Assembly (NCBI GenBank): GCA_023382535.1
Contig: JAHDWA010000115.1
Coordinates: 1 to 20,275, forward strand
Direction of reading: 5' to 3'
From: Anaerolineae bacterium
GTDB taxonomy: Bacteria > Chloroflexota > Anaerolineae > 4572-78 > J111
Length of the DNA: 20,275 nucleotides
The notes below the pieces were generated by a model that did not search any database, was not told where the DNA came from, and was given only the letters and a program-made list of their open reading frames with translations. The position numbers and the translations under genes were made by a program. This document shows, one piece after another, positions 6,350 through 14,319 of this stretch (position 1 is the stretch's first letter; the number at the start of each line of letters is the position of its first letter).

Positions 6350-7912
6350 CTAGGCAATCTTCACCAGGGTGGCCATGCCCCCATCCATGTGCAGCGGCTT
6401 GTGGCAGTGGAACATCCAGTCGCCGGGGTTATAGGCTACGAACTCAAGTTCGACCGCGCCCATCATAGCCGGCACCTCCACTGTGTCTTTAATCAACGGC
6501 GCTGAGAGACCCTGGCCGTTGATACTCACCACCCGAAAAGATTGGCCGTGCAGGTGAAAAGGATGCGCATGCATGCTCATATTGAACAGTTGCACATAAA
6601 CTAATTGATCGCGGTGGGCGGCGAGAAGCTCGGTCTCAGGATAGACCTGGCCGTTAATGGTCCATACGTTGGGGTCCGCGCTCATCATCGGGCCGCCAGA
6701 TAAAGTCAGCGCATAGACTTCGACATCCTCCATGGCCGGCGGCAAGAAATCTACCCCTTGCCCCAAGCCGTATGACCACAGGCGCAGCCGGCGCTCTGAA
6801 GCCGGTATCTCAGCCTCGGTGGCCGACTCAAACCCCTCGTATACGACCAGCGTCTTCAAGCCACCTTTGGTGTGCTCGGTGTCGAGGGCAACGAGCGGCC
6901 ATTTGCCGGGGTTATCGGCCACAAAGGTCACGTCATAGCGTTCAGCCGGGGCGATAGGTACAGCATCCACCTCGACCGGCTCCTGGAGCGGATTGCCATC
7001 AGTATGGGTGACCTGCAAGCGGTGGCCCACTAGTCGCAGGGTGAAGGTTTGCATGTTGCTGGCATTGATGAGGCGCAGCCGGACACGCTCGCCGTGTTTG
7101 ACTTCGAGCGGCTCGGTGGCCGGGAAAGCCTTGCCGTTGATGGTGAAGGTGTCATAGGGCGGTCCATCGTCGCCCATCATCCCTTGCATCATGCCTCCCA
7201 TCATCCCACCCTGACCCATCATGCCACTCTCGTCTGAGGAACCATCGCCCATCATGCCACCCCCCATCATGCCGCCGCCTTCTGGAGACTCGTTAGCGTT
7301 CGTTGGGTCGGTTACCCAATCATCTAGCATCAAAGTGTACTCGCGGTCAGTTGGGGCGTCGGCGGCCAGTGGTTCGATGATGAACGGGGCTGACAGCCCC
7401 AAGTCCTGTTGCTGGGCCGAGTTGACGTGGGTGTGATACCAGCGTGTCCCGGCTGGCCTGGCTTCAAATTCATAGACAAATGTCTCACCGGGTTGGACGG
7501 CCGGCTGGCTAATGTCGGGCACACCGTCCATATTTGTCGGCACATCTATGCCGTGCCAATGAATGGTGGTCGGTTCGGGGAGATCATTTTTGAGGATGAC
7601 TCGCACTCGGTCACCTTCACGGACACGGATCATTTCGCCCGGCACGACGCCATTGTAGGTCCAGGCTTTGATAACCTTGCCCGGCGCGAGTTCCCAGTCT
7701 ATTTCCTGGACGGTCAGCTTGACCTCGACATCCGACTTACCGAAGGTTGGTGTGGCTGTTGCCAGGTTGGAACGAGCAGGAGCGCACCCAGCCGCAGCAG
7801 CAGAGAGCGCGGTCAAACCAGCCATTTTCAGAAAGGCACGCCGCGAAAATCGCTGGCAGATTGCCCCCCTGGGCCAGATTAGATTATTTTCAGGATTGTT
7901 TTGAGGGGTCAT
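6350..7912 (-). CDS. TAT-exported multicopper oxidase with Met-rich insert (CueO/CopA-like)
   Basis: A 520-residue three-cupredoxin-domain laccase-type oxidase. The leader has a textbook twin-arginine motif (SRRAFLK, residues 23-29) and then AAGC, so export folded and possibly lipid-anchored is likely. All four copper-binding blocks are present: HWHG (118-121), WYHTH (158-162), HAHPFHLHG (448-456) and HCHKPLHM (502-509). Residues 211-248 form a Met/Gly insert with twelve Met, as in cuprous oxidases such as CueO that bind Cu(I) and oxidise it to less toxic Cu(II) while reducing oxygen to water. It lies last in the run of SCO, cytochrome c, peroxiredoxin and TlpA genes, 26 bases after TlpA. Confidence 0.93.
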   Translation of the reverse strand: MTPQNNPENNLIWPRGAICQRFSRRAFLKMAGLTALSAAAAGCAPARSNLATATPTFGKSDVEVKLTVQEIDWELAPGKVIKAWTYNGVVPGEMIRVREGDRVRVILKNDLPEPTTIHWHGIDVPTNMDGVPDISQPAVQPGETFVYEFEARPAGTRWYHTHVNSAQQQDLGLSAPFIIEPLAADAPTDREYTLMLDDWVTDPTNANESPEGGGMMGGGMMGDGSSDESGMMGQGGMMGGMMQGMMGDDGPPYDTFTINGKAFPATEPLEVKHGERVRLRLINASNMQTFTLRLVGHRLQVTHTDGNPLQEPVEVDAVPIAPAERYDVTFVADNPGKWPLVALDTEHTKGGLKTLVVYEGFESATEAEIPASERRLRLWSYGLGQGVDFLPPAMEDVEVYALTLSGGPMMSADPNVWTINGQVYPETELLAAHRDQLVYVQLFNMSMHAHPFHLHGQSFRVVSINGQGLSAPLIKDTVEVPAMMGAVELEFVAYNPGDWMFHCHKPLHMDGGMATLVKIA

Positions 7913-7938
7913 CTCAATATTCCCTCACCCTTCATAGC

Positions 7939-8592
7939 TCACTCCGGCAAAATCGCGTCAACCAGTTCCTCAATCTGTTCACCGGTCATCGGGCCAACCT
8001 GGATGTGGCTGATAATCCCATTCCGATCCACAAAGACACTCGTCGGCAGCCCGAACAGGCGATACAGGTCGGTTGTGACCTCGCCGGTTTCATCCAGTAG
8101 CACCGGAAAGCTCATGTTAAATTCCTCCACGAAGCGCTGCGCCTCCTGGAGCGAATCTTGAAAGGTCAGGTTGATCGCCAGAATGACAAATCCATCAGCC
8201 TGGTGCGTCTCATATGCCCGGACGAGGTCGGGCATTTCCAGGCGGCAGGGGGGACACCAACTGGCCCAGAAGTTAATCAGCACCGGTTGCCCGCGAAATT
8301 GAGACAGGCTGACTTGCTGACCATCGAGCGTCTTCAAGGTGAAATCGGGCGCCGGTTGGCCCACTGCCAACTCGCCGGTGCTGTCGGCGCTTGAGGTAGT
8401 CTGCTGGAGAATGACAGGGGTCGGAATTGGCCCACTGATCTGGGTGATGGAGTTGATTGTTGGCTGGGTTGAAACCGGCCGTGACCAGAGCGATAGCCAA
8501 ACAAACGTACCGATAGCTAAACCTACCATCAGCCCACTACCCATGATAATCCAGGGCGTCCGGCGGCGTTCTTTGATAATTTGCTCATTCAT
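7939..8592 (-). CDS. TlpA/ResA-family membrane-anchored thioredoxin
   Basis: A 217-residue protein with a signal-anchor helix (about residues 14-36), a Ser/Thr/Pro linker and an AhpC-TSA/TlpA redoxin domain. The active site is [11 protein letters not shown] (C113 and C116), with the family's cis-Pro loop in LFGLPTSVFVD. It probably reduces disulfides of exported proteins such as SCO, cupredoxins or apocytochrome c. AGGAG lies about ten bases before the ATG. It keeps ordinary cysteines (TGC) at its active site, in contrast to the TGA codons at equivalent places in nearby redox proteins. Confidence 0.9.
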   Translation of the reverse strand: MNEQIIKERRRTPWIIMGSGLMVGLAIGTFVWLSLWSRPVSTQPTINSITQISGPIPTPVILQQTTSSADSTGELAVGQPAPDFTLKTLDGQQVSLSQFRGQPVLINFWASWCPPCRLEMPDLVRAYETHQADGFVILAINLTFQDSLQEAQRFVEEFNMSFPVLLDETGEVTTDLYRLFGLPTSVFVDRNGIISHIQVGPMTGEQIEELVDAILPE

Positions 8593-8639
8593 CTTCGTTC
8601 CACTCCTGGAGCGAGATATAATTAACCGGCGCTACCAGC

Positions 8640-9341
8640 CTAAGATTTGTCCTTTACCGTAGTTACCTCTCTGCCTATGGCTTCGAGGATCTCCAACATC
8701 TGCCCAGCGTGGTCGCCGAAGTAAATATCCACCCGCTGCACCCGGATGATGCCCTGGGCATCAATGATGACAAACCCCATCTGGGCCACACCGGACATCC
8801 CACCCATCGGCTGGCCGGGTTTAGGCAGCAAATCGTACTGACCGGCGACGGTCAGGTTGGCGTCAGATAGGATGGGCAGCGTACTGTCACTGCGTTGTCG
8901 CATTTCAACTGCTTGAGCCGCCGGATCACGGTTAATAGTATAGATATCGGCCTGCGACTGCAGGGCTTCGGCCGAATCTTGCAGCTCGCCGAGCTGCTGC
9001 ACACAGAGCTGTCAACCTACACCCATGTTGAAAACCAGCACCGTCGGCCGGTCCGTCTGACCGGGGGTAACGGTCACCATTTGGCCGGTGTCATCCTGTA
9101 AAGTAAATGCCGGGGCCAGTTGCCCGACCTTCGTCCCCACATCTTGGGCTGTGTCCGGAAAACCGATGGGGGTAGGCAAAGCCACCCTGACGCCCGCCTC
9201 GCCGACAGTTGGGTTATTCAGCCACCAGGTCAGGCCGGCCACGATCACCATGAGCGCTGCACCGGCGAGACCGAGCCACAGCCGGCCACGAGTTTGACGT
9301 GATCGGCGTGAATGACTGGGTGCAATTCGTTTTTTGCGCAT
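8640..9341 (-). CDS. Membrane-anchored peroxiredoxin-like protein, candidate selenoprotein (UxxC)
   Basis: A continuous 234-codon frame with a single internal TGA at codon 110 (9012-9014). Residues 1-20 are basic, 21-41 a signal anchor, and about 72-233 an AhpC-TSA redoxin domain (GQLAPAFTLQDDTGQMV, RPTVLVFNMGVG, then TGA-Q-L-C). The TGA falls at the first position of the CxxC active site, giving U110-x-x-C113, the peroxidatic position. The domain continues normally after it (VQQLGELQDSAEAL, PILSDANLTVAGQY, GFVIIDAQGIIRVQRVD). A 7-bp hairpin starts 15 bases after the TGA. Read conventionally, this would be two fragments of a broken gene. GGGGG precedes the ATG. The role would be reduction of peroxides or disulfides outside the membrane. 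Confidence 0.8.
8981..8997 (-). promoter_or_regulatory. Candidate bacterial SECIS hairpin, peroxiredoxin-like gene
   Basis: GCAGCTC-GGC-GAGCTGC on the minus strand: a perfect 7-bp stem with a G-containing 3-base loop. The loop lies 22-24 bases after the TGA at 9012-9014, close to the 18-23 register of the E. coli fdhF SECIS loop. Confidence 0.6.
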
Positions 9342-9405
9342 TCTTGACCCCCTTTAACGCTCATTAAGACCCATCGTCCACGCATCGTCCTTTCCATTTT
9401 ATCAT

Positions 9406-9906
9406 TTACTGGGGTGGGGTCGGCGTGGGCGCAAAATCTTCACGAGTTTGATCCCACTGATACTGCCGATTCTCCGCCACCCATGAGCTTTTGAAGTATT
9501 CGATCACGGCTCGGATATCGCTATCGGAGAGCGTGCCGCCAAAGGCTGGCATGCGCAGCGGCGAGCCGGGCCGGAGCGGGTCACTCATCCCGTCGCGGAC
9601 CATTTCGTACAACACCCGATCGGAGTGATGCCAGGTGTGGCCCGTGTTGTCATGTGGCGGGGCTAAGCCCAGGCCATCGGGGCCGGGCGTGGCCCAGTTC
9701 GGCGCGCCTTCGGCCTTGGGGCCATGACAACTGGCGCAGGATTGGGTATAAACCTCGCGGCCGCGGGCCACTTGCGTGGTCTCAAGCGCCGGGTAAGGCG
9801 TGACGGAGACAACGGCGGTAGCGGCTTGCACGCTATAGCCCTGCGAGGCCACGCAGCCTACTAAGGCCAGGGCCACTAACCCTATCCAAAATATACTTCG
9901 AGCCAT
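9406..9906 (-). CDS. Lipoprotein c-type cytochrome
   Basis: A 166-residue single-heme cytochrome c. The leader MARSIFWIGLVALALVGC carries a lipobox Cys at 18, so the protein is probably anchored on the outer face of the membrane. The heme site is CASCH (C57, C60, H61), and M119 in LRMPAFGGTLSD is the likely sixth ligand, in the normal class I order. The C-terminal tail is Pro/Thr-rich. The start at 9906 is chosen over 9957 because GGAGG sits just before it and the signal peptide then begins properly. Between SCO and peroxiredoxin-like genes it may carry electrons to or from the copper/thiol redox proteins or a terminal oxidase. Confidence 0.88.
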   Translation of the reverse strand: MARSIFWIGLVALALVGCVASQGYSVQAATAVVSVTPYPALETTQVARGREVYTQSCASCHGPKAEGAPNWATPGPDGLGLAPPHDNTGHTWHHSDRVLYEMVRDGMSDPLRPGSPLRMPAFGGTLSDSDIRAVIEYFKSSWVAENRQYQWDQTREDFAPTPTPPQ

Positions 9907-10025
9907 CCACCAACCTCCGCAGCGCGCCGGGTGGTCGCACCATCTGACGATTGCCAAATCGCGCAGTCGGTCAAAACCGCAACCATGGATTGAGGCGCGG
10001 CCGGATTGGGCATCTGCTGCCAGCC

Positions 10026-10679
10026 TCAGCTCAAAAGTTCTCGAATGTGTTTGACCAGTAGCTCATTCAGGGGAGCTGTCCATTGGGGCTGGCCGGTTTC
10101 GTCGAACGGCGTAGAAACGTACCAGCGCTGTTGCCCGGCCGGGTCAATGAGAAAAACACCCGGCGTGTGCTGGATCTCATCTTGTTCGGGAATCACCATA
10201 ATGTTGTAAGCCTGCCAGACAGGCTCTAGTTCCTCGGCGCTCCCGGTCAAGAAGTGCCAGGTCGGTATTTCATCCAGCCGCCATTTTTTTGTCGCAGCCA
10301 GCACGTCTGCCACTGTATTGGCCTCCAGGTTGACGTTTACTCCGATGAACACGACAGAGCTTACATCGTCTGAGAGCGTTTGACTTGCCATTCGCAGGTG
10401 AGTAGCTGTCAGGGGACAGGTTTCCTGGCACTGGCTGTCCAGGAAAGTGAGCACGACCACCTGGCCTCGAAAATCGGAAAGGGCCAGGCGAACACCCTTA
10501 TGGTCTACCAGGCGGAAATCCGGGGCGACGCCATCGAGTTCGGTCCCCTCATAAGATGGGGACGTGTCGAGCGCTGCCGAATCCCCTTTGTAGTTGGCCA
10601 TCGCCAAAACTAAAACAACCATAATGACTGCTAAGACAACCGCCGCCACTTGCCACCAGCGCCGGTAGTGATAATTCAT
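10026..10679 (-). CDS. SCO1/SenC-family copper chaperone-redoxin
   Basis: A 217-residue membrane-anchored SCO protein. One helix (about residues 9-28) precedes a redoxin domain with CQETC (C84, C88) followed by Pro, and the conserved copper-binding His at 171 (QHTPGVFLIDPAG). Together these give the Cys-Cys-His copper site. The family loads Cu(A) of cytochrome c oxidase or acts as a thiol reductase for it. The start at 10679 is preferred because AAGGAG lies eight bases upstream. It is 45 bases downstream of the Asp-box lipoprotein and leads the cytochrome c / peroxiredoxin / TlpA / multicopper oxidase run. Confidence 0.92.
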   Translation of the reverse strand: MNYHYRRWWQVAAVVLAVIMVVLVLAMANYKGDSAALDTSPSYEGTELDGVAPDFRLVDHKGVRLALSDFRGQVVVLTFLDSQCQETCPLTATHLRMASQTLSDDVSSVVFIGVNVNLEANTVADVLAATKKWRLDEIPTWHFLTGSAEELEPVWQAYNIMVIPEQDEIQHTPGVFLIDPAGQQRWYVSTPFDETGQPQWTAPLNELLVKHIRELLS

Positions 10680-10724
10680 TAACCAACTCCTTCCGCTTGC
10701 ATCATAGGGCAAACCCAGGTGAGG

Positions 10725-11693
10725 TTAGGGTACCTCGGCGGCTATGGCTTGCCAACTGCGGGCGTTATCCTCGCTGCGGAAGAGCGAGCCATCGGCGCTG
10801 GCGGCATAGAGACGATCGGGTTGCGCTGGGTTGATAGTGAGCGCGACAATCCCCGCTGTCCCTAATCCCTGCCCGGTGGCCTCCCAGGTTAAGCCACTAT
10901 CTTTTGAGCGAAACACTCCGGCCGGACCGGCCGCGAACACCACCTGTGGATCACGCGGATCCACCACCACCTTATTCACTTGTGAGTTGATGGGCAAACT
11001 GCCCATCGGGCGCCAGCCTCAGAATCAATCCATGCTGAGGTAGGCCCCATCCGGGGTAGCGGCGTACAGCCAGCCGGTATTCATACTGCCCGGCAACGGG
11101 GTATGGGTCAGGGCCAGCACCTGGCGATTGGGCGGACCTTGATCCACCGAGCGTTTCCAGGTGTCGCCCTCGTCATGCGACTCAAAGATGCCCACATCGG
11201 CTACCCAGGCAAACAGCGATTTGGTGTTATCACGTGGGTAGCCATTTGAATGGAGGGCGAGCGCGGTCACCTGTTCGTTTTCAAGGCCCTGCGTCACTTT
11301 CTGCCAGGTCTGCCCGGCGTCACGGCTGCGCCAGATGCCAATCGGTTCGCCAGCCAGGTAAACGATGTCTGGCTGGTCGGGCCGGATGGCCACATGCGCG
11401 ATGCCGTTGGCCGGGATGTCGGCGGGCAAAGTCATTGGCTGCCAACTTTGGCCCTCGTCCTGGCTTTGGTACAAGCCACTTGCAGTGGCTGCGAGCAGAT
11501 ATCCGTTGAGCGGGTCCACCGCCAGTGAACGCACTTCAGCCAACTGGGTCTCAACTGACTCCGCCGGTTGGCCCGCCTCAATGGTCACTGACTGGCCTAC
11601 TGCGGCAGTAGGGGCCGGTTGAGTAGGCTGGTTCTGGGCACAGGCCGTCAGCAGGATGAGTAAGGATAGGATCATCACCAATTTTTGCGGCAT
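10725..11693 (-). CDS. Asp-box beta-propeller lipoprotein with in-frame TGA-Phe-TGA (UxU)
   Basis: A 322-codon lipoprotein (leader MPQKLVMILSLLILLTAC; GGAGG upstream fixes the start) made of BNR/Asp-box blades like Ycf48 or sortilin-type propellers. Asp-boxes SQDEGQSW (77-84), SRDAGQTW (123-130), SHDEGDTW (172-179), SKDSGLTW (263-270) and SEDNARSW (307-314) are evenly spaced by 43-49 residues. The expected fourth box (220-227) reads S-M-D-TGA-F-TGA-G-W, so both TGAs (codons 223 and 225) lie inside one continuous propeller. Annotation programs would split it into 11025-11693 and 10725-11006. A duplicate at 13261-14236 has the same two TGAs. I infer selenocysteine at both, forming a U-x-U redox or metal site. 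It is the first gene after the M56/BlaI pair, with an operator at 11738. Substrate unknown. Confidence 0.82.
10989..11007 (-). promoter_or_regulatory. Candidate SECIS hairpin, propeller copy 1
   Basis: GATGGGC-AGTTT-GCCCATC on the minus strand, a perfect 7-bp stem. Its loop lies 19-23 bases after the second TGA (11019-11021). An overlapping, mutually exclusive GCCC-GAT-GGGC pairing puts a loop 18-20 bases after the first TGA (11025-11027). Both are in the register of the fdhF SECIS loop. Confidence 0.6.
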
Positions 11694-11737
11694 ACTTTTC
11701 CTCCATTTTGATTGTTTCTCAAGTGGATCAGCCAAGT

Positions 11738-11755
11738 TCCTACATTATTGTAGGA
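11738..11755 (-). promoter_or_regulatory. BlaI/CopY-type operator before the propeller lipoprotein
   Basis: TCCTACA-TTAT-TGTAGGA is a perfect palindrome with 7-bp arms. On the minus strand it contains TACAAT, a likely -10 box, as at 6303 and 13138; the -35 region is weak. It would let the BlaI-like repressor control the lipoprotein, SCO, cytochrome and downstream genes. Confidence 0.75.
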
Positions 11756-11809
11756 GTTAAACTCGAAAAAATAACCAGGCCAATGAGTGACCCGGTTGAT
11801 AAACGTCAG

Positions 11810-12679
11810 TCAGCCCAGCCCGGCGACCGTCCACAAGCAGCCAGCGGCAAACAGGGCCAGCGTCGTGATAATGGACCAGCGTGAAGGCGCCCAACTTGGC
11901 TTCGCGAGCGGCTGGATGAGCCGGTCAACCCGCTGGGCCGTCACACTCAGCCCGGCCACCGCCGCCCACCCCGGCAGCACCACCGGCTTATTCACCGTGA
12001 CCAGCTTGTGCAAGGCCCCGGCTAGCGCCGCCCGGCCGGTCACCGCGCTAGCGGCGGCATCCGCTGCCATCTCCTTTTCGGCCAGGTAGCAATCGCGTAG
12101 TTCGGCCAAGAGGGGCGCAAAGAAGAACAGGCGGCTGAGACAAATCGCCAGCGCCATACGCAGCGGCTCCCGGCGCTGGAGGTGATAAGCTTCGTGATGC
12201 AGCACGGCTTCCAACTCGGCCTCGGTCAGTAACTCGATCAGCCCCTGGCTCAGGCAAATGCGGGGCCGCCATAAACCGTAGCAGAAAGAGAAAGGCTCAC
12301 GGCCGGCGACCACCACCACCGCATTGGTCAGTTTCAGCCGCTTGGCCAAGCGGGCGACGATCGGTGGCTGAGGGAGACGAGCCGCCTGGGTGGAATAAAG
12401 CAATCGGTATGTCGCCCACCACAACTGCCCGGCGGTGGTCGCACTGTTTCCCACCATCACACTTAGGAGCAGCGCGGCGCTTACCACAGCGACCATCGAA
12501 ACCGTATTTCCGACCGGCATGGGCATGGCTAAGTGAGGCATTAGCATGGAACAACAGACCAGCCACCACGAGACGCCTGGCCAAATGAGCTTGAACGGCA
12601 CCACCAGGATGGCCCCCAGGCACAACAGCAAGATACCGGTCAAGGCTACAAGCGTCCGGAAAGCAAGTCGGTCGGTCAT
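11810..12679 (-). CDS. M56-family (BlaR1-like) membrane metalloprotease
   Basis: A 289-residue gluzincin with N-terminal membrane helices (about residues 8-30, 36-52 and 60-80) and the zinc motif HEAYH (162-166). The downstream EKEMAAD segment (201-207) supplies the third ligand region. It matches the protease part of BlaR1/MecR1 anti-repressors but ends after one more hydrophobic segment, with no penicillin-sensing domain. It starts 12 bases after the stop of the BlaI-like repressor and has AAGGAG seven bases upstream. In BlaR/BlaI systems the protease removes the repressor on a signal; here the signal may be copper or redox stress, judging by the target genes. Confidence 0.88.
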   Translation of the reverse strand: MTDRLAFRTLVALTGILLLCLGAILVVPFKLIWPGVSWWLVCCSMLMPHLAMPMPVGNTVSMVAVVSAALLLSVMVGNSATTAGQLWWATYRLLYSTQAARLPQPPIVARLAKRLKLTNAVVVVAGREPFSFCYGLWRPRICLSQGLIELLTEAELEAVLHHEAYHLQRREPLRMALAICLSRLFFFAPLLAELRDCYLAEKEMAADAAASAVTGRAALAGALHKLVTVNKPVVLPGWAAVAGLSVTAQRVDRLIQPLAKPSWAPSRWSIITTLALFAAGCLWTVAGLG

Positions 12680-12691
12680 GAGATGTCTCCT

Positions 12692-13117
12692 TTATCTTGT
12701 TAAGGCTTTCAAGGCAGCCAACCGGGCCGGATCCAGGTTGTCCAACTCACGGGAAAATTGGGCCAGGGCAATCTCGCCAAAATCTGCGACCAGGGAGCGA
12801 ATGACCTGGCTGGCTGTTTCAGCGGCATAAGCCTCCCGACTCATTGAGGGACGGTATAGATGGGCACGGCCCACTTTGTGTTGGGTTAATAGGCCCTTCT
12901 CTACCAACCGTCCCATCACGGTCAGAACTGTCGTGTAAGCCAGCGACCGGCGGCGCTTGAGTTCGTTGACGACCTCACGTCCGGTTGCCTCGCCCTGGGC
13001 CCAGAGGAAATCCATAATAGCCATCTCCAGCTCGCCCAGGATTTTTTCAATCCCATGACCGGGGCCGGTTGCAATTTTTCGGTATATCTGCTTTGACACT
13101 GCTTGCATTCGATCCAT
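12692..13117 (-). CDS. BlaI/MecI/CopY-family transcriptional repressor
   Basis: A 141-residue winged-helix repressor. Residues 25-95 show the family order: LGELEMAIMDFLWAQGEATGREVVNEL, then SLAYTTVLTVMGRLVEKGLL and HLYRPSMS. The C-terminal helices provide the dimer interface. The start at 13117 has AAAGGA five bases upstream. It is transcribed from a strong promoter whose -10 box is overlapped by a TACA-N4-TGTA operator (13138-13155), so it is very likely autorepressed. It precedes an M56 protease gene, the standard repressor/anti-repressor pair. There are no CopY-type Cys near the C-terminus, so de-repression probably works through the protease rather than by direct metal binding. Confidence 0.93.
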   Translation of the reverse strand: MDRMQAVSKQIYRKIATGPGHGIEKILGELEMAIMDFLWAQGEATGREVVNELKRRRSLAYTTVLTVMGRLVEKGLLTQHKVGRAHLYRPSMSREAYAAETASQVIRSLVADFGEIALAQFSRELDNLDPARLAALKALTR

Positions 13118-13137
13118 TCCGATCCTTTTTGCTCGAC

Positions 13138-13175
13138 TCTTACAGAATTGTAGTAGAAGGTTATAGAAATGTCAA
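13138..13175 (-). promoter_or_regulatory. Autoregulated promoter of the BlaI-like gene
   Basis: On the minus strand, TTGACA (13170-13175), a 17-base spacer and TACAAT (13147-13152) make a near-perfect promoter. TACTACA-ATTC-TGTAAG spans the -10 box with a TACA-N4-TGTA core. The layout is the same as at 6303-6340 and 15919-15956. Confidence 0.85.
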
Positions 13176-13260
13176 GACAACTTTTATCATTTCCACCGGG
13201 AGACATCCGATTAGGGGTGAATTGTTCACTTAAAGACCCTGTCTCTGCTGCGAATTCATC

Positions 13261-14236
13261 TTATTGTCCCCCGGCGACAGTGGCAATGGCCTGCCAACTG
13301 CGAGCGTTATCGTCGCTGCGGAAAAGCGAGCCGTCTGCACTCGCGGCATACAGACGATGTGGTTGAGCCGGGTTCAAGGCGAGTGCGACAACGGCCACTG
13401 TCCCTAACCCTTGGCCGCTGGCTTCCCAAGTAAGTCCCCCATCTTTCGAGCGAAACAGACCGGCCGGGCCGGCGGCAAATACCACTTGCGGATCACGCGG
13501 ACCCACGACGACTTTATTCACTTGAGGATTGATGGGTAAACTACCCATGGGGCGCCAGCCTCAGAATCAATCCATGCTGAGATAGGCCCCGTCCGAGGTG
13601 GCGGCGTAAAGCCAGCCCGTGTTCATACTGCCCAGCAGAGGCGAATGGATGAGGGCTAGCACTTGAGGATTGGGCGGGCCTTGATCAGCAGAGCGTTTCC
13701 AGGTATCGCCTTCGTCGTGCGCCTCAAAGATGCCGACGCTGGCTACCCAGGCACACAACGACTTGGTGTTGTCGCGCGGATAGCCATTTGAGTGTAGAGC
13801 GAGCGCGGTTACCTCTTCATTAGCTAGCCCTTGTGTCACCTTCTCCCAGGTCTGCCCGGCGTCACGGCTGCGCCAGATGCCGATGGGTTTACCGGCAATG
13901 TAAACAATGCCCGGCTGGTCGGCCCGAATCGCCACGTGAGATATGCCGTTAGCCGGAATGTCGGCCGGTAAAGCCATGGGTTGCCAACTCTTGCCCTCAT
14001 CCTGGCTTTGGTACAACCCGTTTGAGGTCGCGGCGAGCAGATGCCCATTGAGCGAGTCCACGGCGAGCGAGCGCATATCTGCCAGGCTCGTTGCGGGCGC
14101 AGCCGGCTGGTCGGCTTCAACGGTAGTCGGCTGGCTCACCGCGGCGGTAGCTGGTTGACTTGTCGTGACTGTAGATAGCTGGCCAGGCTGTCAGCGCGAT
14201 GAGGAATGATAGGATAATCACCCACGTATGTTTCAT
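13261..14236 (-). pseudogene. Second Asp-box propeller lipoprotein, TGA-Phe-TGA conserved, lipobox frameshift
   Basis: A paralogue of the 10725-11693 lipoprotein, with most differences synonymous. The start MKHTWVIILSFLIALTA (ATG 14236, AGGAGG upstream) leads to a lipobox in which one extra G at about 14181-14187 (TGGCCAG where TGCCAG would give AC-Q) breaks the frame. From 14139 the frame is restored and runs through the same Asp-boxes to S-M-D-TGA-F-TGA-G-W (13567-13569 and 13561-13563), then on as MGSLPINPQVNKVVV to 13261. If the extra G is a sequencing error, this is a second intact UxU protein; if real, it is a young pseudogene. Neighbours in this block are also damaged, so decay is plausible. 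It is listed as a pseudogene for the lipobox frameshift, not for the TGAs. Confidence 0.75.
13532..13548 (-). promoter_or_regulatory. Candidate SECIS hairpin, propeller copy 2
   Basis: ATGGGT-AGTTT-ACCCAT on the minus strand, a perfect 6-bp stem at the same position as in copy 1 and with an identical loop. Relative to copy 1, one base pair changed on both sides (C-G to T-A). Both changes are synonymous (GGC/GGT Gly, TTG/TTA Leu), so pairing was kept without protein-level need. Confidence 0.65.
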
Positions 14237-14319
14237 ACTTCCTCCTTTAGTTTGATGATTAAAGATTAAAGCGGTTGACCGCTCGGATCATAGCCTACAT
14301 CTGATCGGCTGCTCACTTT

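Noticed and set aside
11025..11735. Propeller gene starting at 11735 and ending at the first TGA as a complete protein
   Set aside because: The upstream ATG lacks the signal peptide placement and ribosome site found at 11693, and the Asp-box series continues in frame beyond the TGAs.
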